Source of the DNA: Gymnogyps californianus
Lineage: Eukaryota > Chordata > Aves > Accipitriformes > Cathartidae
Direction: 5' to 3'
DNA length: 64,000 bases
Assembly: GCF_018139145.2 (NCBI RefSeq)
Contig: NC_059500.1
Span: forward strand, 19,530,101-19,594,100
A program made the translations under genes and the position numbers. Under the pieces are notes generated by a model. The model was not told the DNA's origin and searched no databases. It was given only the letters and a program-made list of their open reading frames with translations. Below are positions 22,901 through 34,900 of this stretch, one piece after another (within the stretch, counting starts at the first letter, position 1; each line of letters starts with the position of its first letter).

Positions 22901-25900
22901 TCTGCTTTATTTTTACTCTACTTAATCACTGAGTAAACATACAGCGCTGAACAGGAAGGTATCACTTTACATCTCTGTACAGACTTCAATATCTGAAGTA
23001 TCTTGAAATATCAGCAGAGCTGCATCAGTCAACATTGTGTAAGGCCCCATCTGTTGATTTTTCCTAGTTGCTTTTGATGCAGTCTCTTGCCTTCCTCATA
23101 TTGTAGACCACTAAAAAATGTTCCCCAAATTATTGTTGCTATGTGCTATTTTTGATGAAGATAGATTATATCGTAAGTCTTTAGTATGCATGACATTCAT
23201 GCTATTTTATATCTGTATTCCATTGGCAATTTAAGTAGTTACACATAGAAAAACTCAGAGGTTTTACAAAGAGTTGATCCAGCTTTCTACCTCATACTGA
23301 CTCCTGGTTAGTTAGAGGTTGCATTTCTTCTTTAAAACAGAGAAGAATGTGGAAGTAGAAATATCCAAGAATTATTTTTTTTAAAGAACTAAACATTAAG
23401 CATAAGTTAGCCGTATAATTAGATATGTCAGGACCCTAATAATCTAAAAAATAATTCTCTGTCAGCTTTGCCTCAGAAAAATGTTTAGTTCACTAAGACA
23501 GTTACGACAAAATTATAGAGAAAATAAGATTCAACTTTATACTTAAAAATATATATAAATATGCAGACAACCATTTCACCAACAAGATTGTTAGAACAGA
23601 TTTAAACCAGACAGTTCCTCTTTGTGGAATTATGTTTTTTAATTATATGGCTGATATTATGGAAGTCTTACTATTCATTGTTCACAGATAATTTTAGTAA
23701 ATAGCCCTGTAAATCCCAGTTTCTTTCTCCATTTCATGTAAACATCGAATAATATGTTAGTAACATATGAAAGTGTTTGGTTACATTGTTTTCAAATTAC
23801 TTTAAGCACTTTTAATCCTAGGCAAACATACCAGTGCTTACCAGTCAGTGTGCTTTCTCAAGCATTTCACATAGACCTTTCAACAGATTTTTTGGTTTTT
23901 TTTAACTATTTCTGCCTGCCTGTAACTTTTGCTCAAATTACTTGTTCTCTTGGACAAGGAGAGATTAGAAAGTCTGAGAAAGGATTTCTCTACGTATAGT
24001 TTTTCCTCCCTGAATTGCCACTGTCACCTCCCTTTATTGGACAGCAGTGACTAGTGATCTGTACCGGTGGGAAGGTCCTGTGGTTCTTCCCTCACCCTTT
24101 TGCAAGATGTGCATGAAAGTCATGCAGTCAGTACAGTCTCAGTCCCGACTCCTCTGTGTCCTTCCTTGGATTTAGGGAATTCTGACTCAGGAAAATTCCA
24201 AGGGATCCTTGGAGCAAAAGTATGTGTGTCAGTACCCAGATTACAAGGTAAAAGATATATGAGATTGGAGAAGAGGTGTAGGGCAAATCCTGGTTTATCC
24301 ACAGTAAAGCGTGATTAAGGGTAGTCGTTTTCTCTACCATCATGCTTCAAGAGAATGACCTTTGTAGCTAGCATAATAACCACTAAGATGGGCACTGTTC
24401 TTCTTCAAAGATAGAAAATTAAAGAGTGTAGTTTAAAAATGGATCTAGCTAACTCATTTTTCTGAAATGAAGTGTTAGCCAGCCTGCCCATTGATTTCTG
24501 GCATTGTCTAATGTAAAATGATGAATTGAAACAGAAATCAGTGCTATATGCTTTCGTTATTAAGCATGAAATTGGTTGCTTTCTTTCTGGGCAGATTTTC
24601 TAAGGCCACTTGAGCAAACGGTTCAAGACATCTATGTTCAACAAGCTTCACTGAGCCGTATCGTTGTTGAAGTATATTCTGTCAGCTGTGATGATTTTGG
24701 TTGTCATTAAATGTATGTCTCAAATGAGGACAATATCCTACTCTGGATCTTTATTCACGGGTTCATAAAAGCAAGTTCATCTTTAATCTCCAGCAATTAT
24801 CCGTCTGCACTGCTTCATTCATTGCCAAAGTAACTGTCATTCACAAAATTATTCAGAAGATTAGTTTCCTATTTGAGAAAAAGAAATAAATCGGTGAATA
24901 CAAAATTGCACACAATTTCTGTCTCAAGCTCTTGGTAGTTTTTTAGCTATAAGAGAAATTAAAGTAAAATTTGATTTGGAGGCAGTGTTATATGGCATTA
25001 ATTTCACAGAGTCTGTTGTGCTCCAAATACCTCCCACGTAAATATGTCTGAAACAATACAATATTGATTGAATAATTCCTTGGTAGAATACTGAAGAATT
25101 TTCTCAGAAAGAACAATAATTAGTATGCAGTGGCACTTGTGATAGTTGTGTATAAGCTCTTTTCCTACCTCATTTTCACATCCTCCCTCTTCCTGTTTTA
25201 CACATTTTGTGCCAGAATGACCTCTTCTGATTTTTCAGTAGAACTTCACTTGCTGCCTCCCTTTTACATCCTTAGATCAGTCTGGACAAGAGTAAACCAA
25301 ATTTATTAATTTTGAAATTTTCTTTGCCTCTTCTATATTCTCTGCTTTAGAAAGACAGCTTTTGTAGTGTTCTTCCTCAAGCCAAGATAAGAAAAATTAT
25401 TCATTCACTGAGGTTCGTATTAATGTTTGAATTACCTGGAAAAGATGCATTGTTATTTAAAAGGATGAGTTATTATTTACCCTGTTTACCCTTTCTTTCT
25501 TCTTTCAAGTGGCTTCAAATTCCACTTAAATGGGAACAAACCCTCTCTGTTCTTATCTGTGCAGGGTTGTTCTTTAATTCAGGTTCTCATGCTATAGAGC
25601 TTATGTTAAAGAACCCTAAAATGTACTCCTGGAAGTTATTAATATATTAAAACTGTAAAACAGTGCCACCTTCAGTTAAAATTGTTAAATATGATTTCAG
25701 TGATATTAATAAAACAGTAAATAGATATTCAGAACTGGTTCTGATTATCCATCGATATGTAAGGGACATCTCTTCCTCCATCTTTTGGAGCCCCAATATT
25801 GCTGCCAGTGTTGTAGATAAATTGATGTTAACAACAATGAGGAATTTTCTAAAAGTTTCCCTAGTGTAGACAACACCTCAGTTTCCGTATGCAAAGCCAG

Positions 25901-28900
25901 AATCACAGTGCTCTAAATGAACCTGGAATGAGTACAAGTCTTAATTGATTCAAGAGTCTCTGCTGAAGTCATATCACAAGGAAGAAGCTCAGGCATTTCT
26001 TTCAGAGGACAGTAAAACTCCAAATGTGAAACTTTGTATATAATTACTGCAGGCTCCCAAATGATTATATAATACATGAGCAATACGGTGAAATACTGCA
26101 TTTAAAAAAATACGGAATAGGTATGGGCAGTTGTCAATGCTAATCCCAGGCTTCCTTAATGATCATGATGGAAAGTGAAGTAAACTCCACAGTAAGTGAA
26201 TTTTTACAGCAAGGAGGAGGATTTTCAGATAAAGGAGAGTCATTTGAATGTGTTCATCCTTTGGTAGCAATGGAGTCAACCTAACAGTTTGTTTGCATTT
26301 GTAGAATCGTAGAATCCTAGAATGGTTTGGATTGGAAGGGACCTTCAAAGATCATCTAATTCAACCCCCCTTTCATGGGCAGGGACATCTTTCACTAGAT
26401 CGGGATGCTCCTGCATCCAGCTTGACCTTTGAATACTTCCAAGCATGGGGCATCCACAACTTCTCTGGGCAACCTGTTCCGGTGTCTCACCACCCTCATC
26501 GTAAGGGTGCAAGACCTTGTACTTGGCCTTATTGAACTTCATGAGGTTCACATGGGCCCAGTCCTCAAGCCTGGTCAGGGTCCCTCTGGATAGCATCCCT
26601 TCCTCAAGCGAACCAACTGCACCACTCAACTTGATGTCACGTGAAAACTTTCTGATGGTGCACTCAATCCCACTGTCTATGTCATTGATGTAGATATTAA
26701 ATAGTATTGGTTCCAGTAGGCATCCTTGAGGGACACCGCTCATTACTAATCTCCATTTGGACATTGAGCTGTTGACTGCAGCTCTTTGGACATGGCCATC
26801 CAGCCAGTTCCTTTTACATCAAATAGTCCATCCATCAAACCTATCTCTCCAAACTAGGGGCCACAATGTTATGGGGGACTGTATCAAAGGCCTTACAGAA
26901 GTCAAGATAGATGACATCAGTAGCTCTTCCCTTGTCCACTGATGCAGTCACTCCATCGTAGAAGCTCACTAAGATTAGTCAGGCATGATTTACCCTTGGT
27001 AAAGCCTTGTTGGCTGTCTCTGCTCACCTCTCTGTCATCCATATGCCTTTTCATAGCTTCCAGGAGGATCTGTTCCACAATCTTCCCAGGAACAGAGGTG
27101 AGGCTGACTGGTCAGTAGTTCCCAAGGTCCTCTTCTTTACCTTTTTTAGAGGGTAAATAATTGAAGCCTAAATGGTAAAGAATCTTCTTGTTGTGTTGTC
27201 AGCAAGGGTAGAGAGTACCTCCCAGTATTGTGTACTGGGAGTTTCCAAGTACATGCTGACAAGGTCTTGAGGTAAAAGCCCCCAAACAGTATCTTCTCTT
27301 GTCTCTTTGTCAGTTTTGCACTGTTTCCAGTATTGCTACTACCTGCAGGCAGGCAGCATTCTTTCAGGGTGGTTTCGTCCTCATCATAACATAACTTAAG
27401 TCAGAAGGCACCTCTGAAGGCCATCTTGTCCACCCCTCTGTGCTCAGAGCAGTTCCAGTTACACTGGATTGCTCAAGGACCTATTCACCAAATGAATGCT
27501 GCAATAAAGAACATTGCAACCAAGTTACTTTGGGGAAGTGTTATTAGGGATACAACGATAATGCCCTCACTTCTTTGTCAGCAAGAAATAACTGTGATTC
27601 AGCCTCAGAGGTTCATAAACCACTGAAAGATCTATTAGGCATGATAAAATCAGCAGCTAGTCTTACCGTAGTCCAGGACTCTCAGCTCCAGGGCCCAAGC
27701 AGCATATTGTTCTCCGTTATTCACAGTTTTACTGTGGTTTGTGACTGCAAAGGTATGGAGTTCATAGAAAACAAAGGTTGAAATACAGAGAATTTAGAGT
27801 TAGCACAGTGTGGATGCAGGTCAGGTCTTTAGGCGGAAGCATTAATGGCACTGATGACTGATAACTGTTTGGATGAAGGGAAGACATCCAGTTTTTCTCC
27901 TGGACAGTGGTTCAGTCCAGTTGACTATAAGATATTGGTCTCCATCCTGAGAAGGAACAGAGATAGCAAGCCAAAAAGGCTCAAGGATTTCCTTGAGGGA
28001 TGTAGCATAGTAATGGGGATCACTGGTTGCCACCTACAGCAAAATAGGAGTGAATTGATACTCTTTCTCATTCCTGTTAAACCGGTGTGTAGGTGTCACG
28101 TGACCTAGTAGAGCAACATGGACTCAGTTGCCAACTGATCTGCAAATGACTCAGCTCTTTACATCCATTTTCCTGCTTGCCTGCACCACTGCCTGTTGTA
28201 TGTCCCAGCTGTTCAACAGCAGCATTCATGACTAGAGAACATTGGTCAAAGCGTAAACCTAAATGAGTCTGTGGTGATGGCGACAGAAACACACTGTTAG
28301 GAGTTTGACCATTTCCTCAGTCAGTCGGTGCTCTTTGAATGTGAGTCATTCTGGGTTCATGAAGATCTGGCATAACAACATCTACAGATACCACTCTGCA
28401 GTATGTTCAGTTCGTTTTGTAATGGTACTGATGTGTGATACACAGCCTTTTGCCACCTCCCATTTGTGTCGCCAGTGCTGTAAACTTCATGAAGCCATCA
28501 TGATTTAAAGAATATTACTGTACCCATATGCCAGGAAGACAGGCTCTTGCACACACACCAGCAATGAATTTCAGTAGTAGTTTCCTTACAGAGCTGAAGT
28601 AAAAGCTGAGTTCTTTGTTATTTTCATAATACTTAGGACAATTTAAAGGTATTCTGACGTTTGGCATTAGATTGTAAGTATCACAGAAACTGCCTGTCAC
28701 AAGGGTAAAGTTTCATCTGTGCATGAGGTAGTCTTGATGGTTGGACAAAACTCATATAATTACCCTATAATTCTGCAGGTGCTCGTATACCAGATAAAAT
28801 TCCCCCTCTCACCTCCCCATGCCCTAGATAGAGAGATGATGTTGAAAAATGCTCTGAAGTCAACAGATGCTTCCAATGGGAAACATGTTATAAGGATCTT

Positions 28901-31900
28901 TTTTAGAAAGTTCAAGGTAAATTTTGATTCCTAAAATAAAATCTGATGAAGTGATTAAATTGCAAGAGAAGTTGCTTCCTAATTGTCCCCTTTTCTGATT
29001 ATTGGCCCCCAGTAGTTCTACGACATCTATAAATAAATAAATAAGTGAAACTATAAGTAAGCCTACAGGCCTCTTTATTCACCTTTTGCATTTTCTCTTC
29101 CTCAAGAAGAGCGTAGAGCACAATATATGGTGAAGAACTACTTTGGCAAATTTGACCCTTGCAGGTTTTCAGCAGATACTATTTTCTTTAGTGCCAAGGA
29201 AATGCTTTGGCACCTGAGGTCTGTCAGGCAGCACAACAATTCTTTACTGATGTGAATGAAGTCTCCCCAGTTTTTGTGTTCCTCTCTCTTTTTACTTCAG
29301 CAACACAATGACGGGATCATCCAAATCTCTCACATTAATGAATAAAAGTTAAAGAAATAATTTTGACAACATAGTTGGAAAAAAAATTTTGTTGTCACCT
29401 TTTTACAGTTGAGATACTGGTGCACAGAAGAGATATGGCTTATCGAAGATTATACCAGAATTACTTGTCAGATTCTGGAATCAGGCTAGCTGCTCCACAT
29501 TCTAGTCCCCTGCCTTAAACTCAGACCATTCTTTACTGTTGTTTATAAAAGAATCAAACAGTATTTATTTGACCCAGACTTTTAATGGCCCCTGCCTGAG
29601 TTCATAAGTATGGAGCGATGAGCAAGAGGCTTTTCCCCTGGAGCAGCTGTTGAAGACTACTGCTGTGCTGGTGCTTTGGAGGATATAGGCAGCACTTGCT
29701 TTTGCTTCTTCAGGGAACAAGCGTCTGAAAACAGAACAGAAGAGATTCAAGCCATGCCCTGGTCCACTCTGACTTATGGTTTCAGTGTTGTGTAGGGGGA
29801 AACCATGCTGCAGCTGCCTAAGCACTGATGCAGCCTGTATAGCACCCAAGTAGAAAATAGCACAAAGAAGGATTGTGTCTACCAGTCTGACTTTCTTTCT
29901 TCCCTACTATGTGGTTAAATGCTATATTCTAATCCTTTATTAAATGCACTGTAAATTCATCATCCCAGTTAAGTGAACAATATGTTTGTAAGTCAGTAAA
30001 AATATTGCTAACTGTTCTCGGTTTGTTTTCTGGAAAAACAGTGTTTGTAAAGAGATGCTGGGAAGAAAAACAATGAAAAAAATGGAAGTACTTTACTCTG
30101 CTCTAACTGTAATGAAAGAAAAGAGAAATACATGACTTCACAATGATCTGAGACAGATTTGTAACAAAGGTCATTGCTTCTTCTCAGTGTCCGATTTTAC
30201 GATTTTGTCATCAGTGGTTTATGTAAATGCATGTTATTAAGGTTAGAAAGTGGAGAAAGCCAAGCAACAAAATAAATGTAAGCTTAAATAAAGTGACAAC
30301 AAACAAAATGTTGATGCTTTTTCCTCTGTCTAGACCCCTGTGTTGAAAGCAGTGTTTTCATAAAACTCAGACAGAATTCATTTCCATACTGAGTGCTTAA
30401 TAGTTCCTGTCAGAACAAAACAGCTGGGAAACATATGGTATCCATTTCCCTGTATCGCTTGGAAAAAATTTCACATGTAAATAAAACCAACATAAAAGTG
30501 TAGGCCTTTGAACTTAGAATCTTATACAATACATAAATAAGTCAGTACAGTGCGTTCTTTGTATTGGCCCACTAAGTTACATGCCTTTTGATTATTATTA
30601 TTTTTATTTCTTCTTCGGAAATGTATTCTTAAGCGCTTCCAAAAGCATTAAGGTAATTTTCAGACATCCATAACTACTAAGCTATACTAATCTTTCACTT
30701 CAGACATTAATGTTGCACTGAAAGTGTATATATCTGTTTCCTTAGGAAGGTGTTCATGGCAAATTGTGTGTTTTGACCACAAATTAGATCCCACTGATAT
30801 GCAGTTAGCACATGTAATAAATCTGCTTTGTTTAAACAGTATTCCTAACTTTCAGAATGCATTAACTCTTAGTGTACATTGAAAGGGGCATTGAAACTGC
30901 CTAAAGGCTTTATTGGTTTTAGTGCTGTCCCTCAACTGAAAATAACAAAATAAGGAAAACTCTTTGCCAGCGTTCCACTGATTATGGAGATCATAAATGT
31001 CACCAGCTGGGACTGTGTGAAAGAGTGCAAGTTCAGTAGGATTGAGTTCAAGTTCAGTAGGATTAAGAGTTCAGGTGCCTTGAGCTCTCTTTCTTCTCTG
31101 CAAGTCAGATTCACTGGTTAAACTCCATATCCTGCAGTGCACTGAAATAATGGTTTGGAAGGTCCAGAACTGTCTGTCTGTCTGTCTGTCTGTCTGTGTG
31201 TACACACACAGGTTATATATATAAGGGATGGAAAGAGAAGCCCAACATAGAGAGGAGAAGTGGAAAAGGAAACATCGTACCTGAATAAGTAGGTTTAATT
31301 TTCAAATCAGAAAATCATTTTAGGGTGGCAGGGACCACTTGAGATCATCTAGTCCAACAGCCCTGCTTAAGCAAGGTCAGCAAGAGCAGGTTAAGCCCAG
31401 GACTGTGTCCAGTCGGATTTTGAGTATCTCCACAGATGGAGACTCCACAGTGCCTCTGGGCAACCTGTGCCAGTGTTTGACCAGCCTCACAGTAAAAATG
31501 TCTTCTTGTGTTCAGATGAAATTTCATGTGTTTCACTTTGTGCCCGTTGCCTCTTGTCCTGTCAGTGGGCATCATGGAGAAGAGCCTCGCTCCCTCTTCT
31601 TCATTGCTTCCCATCATGTAGTTATACACAAGGATAAGATTCCTCCTCATCCTTCTCTTCTCCAGGCTGAACAGTCCCAGCTCTCAGTCACTGTTCATAT
31701 GAATTTCCAGCTCTTGTATGAAAAATATATCTCCCAGAGATAACAGGCCTTAAAAATTAAATTGTTGTTACTGTTGTTAAAACAAATCCACTAAAAAGTT
31801 TTGACTAACCCTTTTGCTGACCTCCCAGAAAATCATCCTGCTCTTATGATGCATCTCTGTGCAATAAAAAAAAGCAGAGTGCAAAGTAGCATAGTTGGAC

Positions 31901-34900
31901 AGGACCACTGTAAATGCCACTAGGCTCTTATTGATGTCCATTACTTGACTAAAACTACTTTATTTGTAATTGATTAGAATGTATGTCCTATTTGAAGAAA
32001 GTTTCTTTTCTGGAGTGTCAAATTCTTCAGCTGCTTTGATACAGATGCCATTAAATCTGCTTAAATATGCATGTGGCATGTTATCATCTAATTCTTGTTT
32101 CCGGTGTTTGGCCAGGTATGTCTTTAAAGCATGCTATATCATGTCACCCGTCTGGTAGTAATCACTTCTAAATCACATTCCTCTATTTCTCTAGTTTCCA
32201 GCAGCAGCTGGAACTGTGGAGTCTCAACTCTTATCGGAAATGCACAGAAACCAACAGGAATTGCAGATGTGTGCAATAAATTCAGACCAGTGAAGAGGGT
32301 TTCCCCATTAAAGCACCAGCCAGAAAGCTCTGAGAACAATGAAAGTGATGACCAGAAGAACCAGAAGGGAGAATACCAGAAAGGCAGCGATTCTCAATCT
32401 GCACCTCCAAATGATGACCAGAGTCCAGGAGAAGGAGAGAGTCTTAAAGGCAAAAACATCGAGCCCGCTGTTCTGCTTGGGGAGCTGGAGCACTATGACC
32501 TGGATATGGATGAAATTTTGGATGTGCCTTATATTAAATCAAGCCAGCAACTTGTTCCTTTTACAAAGGTACCTCCTGAGAAAAAACTTTTGGGTGTATG
32601 TTCAACAGTGAATGGTCTTAGTGGCAAGACCTGCTCTGCAGGGAACACAGAGAGCTCGCCTGCCGGCGGGACACAGTTCTGTGTGCTGTCTCCTGTGAAA
32701 GGCTCTCAGCTGAGAAAAACGCAGCCCATTGTCCTTGATCAGCATAAGCATTTAACAGAAGAATTAGAGCTTTCCCAGCCTTTAGTTAAGTGTAGCTCAG
32801 TCCATGAATCTGAAGCCCAGGGCAAGGGCTTCCTCAGCAGGACATTTGTTGATCCTCATGCTCACAAAACTGAGAAGACTATGCCAAACTGCCACCTGAG
32901 GACTTTCCACCTGCAGACAGCAGTGGCAGAAAGCAAGCAGCTAGAGGAACTGAGTATGAACTGGAGCAGTGCAGGGGGCCCGGAAGAGAGGAGTGAAGAG
33001 GTGAAAAAAATTAAGAGCATCTTAAACATTGTAAAGGAAGGCCAAATATCTTTACTGGTAAGTATCATCTTTTTCATAAAACACATAGAATAAGGGCGAT
33101 CTGTGATGTGGTTTATTAAGCCAGCAAAGCTGATGAAGTGTGTATTTTGAATCGTTGCCCTTTTTATCTTGTACGCTCCTTAGAAATTGAGCATATGGGC
33201 TTCCAAATGGAAAGTTTTAATCTTTAAATCAAATATGTAGCAAAACCAAGTTACTAGTTTTATGTAAACGTGGCCAAGATTGCTAGTTTATGCAGTACAC
33301 TGAAATCATATAGAAGGCAGGCGTTTTAACTATTGAGATCACTTAAATACAGAATTTAAATCTTAATTGAGTTTTGCCTTTCACAACATTTGTGGGTCGC
33401 TTTGTTCAATTATTGCTGGTTTACCTCTGTTGTTATTTAGAGGCTGATGATGGGAACAGAGGGGCTTCTGTTGTATTCTGATTATTATTCAGGAGTGTTT
33501 ATGCTGTCTTGTTGCAGCAGCATTCTCAGGCAGGAGCTTTCTCTAAAGCCTCGTTGGCCTCTGACCCATATGAAGTTTTTTAGTAAATTCTAGCACTGTG
33601 ATCAGGCACTATCAACGATGGTTTCCAAAGTAACTAGATGCAAGTTAATACAATGACGCAGAGCATGTGATTTCCACTCAGAACGGCTGGTGGAAGCACA
33701 GTGTATGTATAAGAACTGTTTTTGTTAGATTTTTGTTTAGCTTCTCTGTTTACCAGTCTAGCTCAAGCACAAAGGCATGCTGTTAACATAGCAGCAAGAA
33801 CAAAGGCAGATATTCAAAGACTAGACAGAAGCAGAAGAGAATATTAGATTGCCCAGTAAGAAATAAAAGCAAATTAAACTCACCCTGAAATAGGAATTGG
33901 GGGGGGGGGGGAAAAGATCATCATATGTAGGTAGATGGAAAGAAAATGCATATTTTTTCCAAACAGGTTGAAACCTCTGAATGAAGTAGACTCATCAAAC
34001 AGTACTCTGGCAAGTCTGCACAACTCTAGGAACTTACCATTGCTACTCCTTAACTTTGTCTTCCTTCTTCTGTTTTCCTTCTGGAGTTTCTCAGTCCAAT
34101 TGTTTTGTCTCAAAATTAGATTTGGGCAGAAATAACATATTAGGTCATGGTTGTGTAGTACTTCAGGTAAATATTCCAACAACTTTTTTCATGGAAACAA
34201 GCTATCAAATAAAATCTTCTGTCATGTGTTTTAACTACATTTTAAATTGTGCTTAACACAAGCTGCCACTTTTGTGATGAGAAAAATTAATCAGGAAGTT
34301 TTTTTAGAAGTCATGGATGTTTTCTGTTCAATTACTCATCAATATAATGCCAAAAAAAAAAGAAAAAGGAGAGAAACCAAAAGCAAAATAGACAGAAATT
34401 ATGAAAACTTGGGTATTTTTGCAGCTATTTAATTGATCAAACTAGTACAAAGACTTAAATCTACTCCAGATCTTGCACTGTCGGATGACAATTGCATGAG
34501 AAGGAGAGAAACTACACCGTGAATCAGGCCAGTGAGCATCCCACCTCTGTCCTTTTGCTAACAGTAGCCAGGTTCTATATAGTGAAGTGAAAAGCTCCTG
34601 GTTTTGAGTTATAAAAGAACATGCCTATGGGGAAACATCTTTGTATTTGGCTTGTGTCTTGGGCTGTGAGGCTTCATGTTCTGTGTATCTTTTTATCCTT
34701 AGTTGTAACTAACATAATGCTTTTTTTAACAGCCACATTTAGCAGCAGATAATCTGGATAAGATCCATGATGAATGTGACAACAATCTGTTGCATGTAGC
34801 AGCATCAAAGGGACATGCAGAATGCCTGCAGCATCTCACTTCTTTGATGGGTGAAGACTGTTTGAATGAACGAAACATTGAGCAGCTAACTCCAGCTGGA

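Larger units (their letters stand above)
20232..32194. other. SNCAIP: SNCAIP intron between exons 3 and 4
   Basis: About 12 kb, the longest intron seen. It contains the C/T-rich tract (21296-22262), a ~60-bp tandem duplication (22814-22932), CR1 copies at 26302-27150, 27388-27485 and 31306-31705, a short direct duplication at 31029-31070 and a (TGTC)6 repeat at 31171-31194. No other exon-like or RNA-gene signal was recognised. Confidence 0.85.

Noticed and set aside
31339..31743. 134-codon ORF
   Set aside because: It is a frame through antisense CR1 3' sequence.
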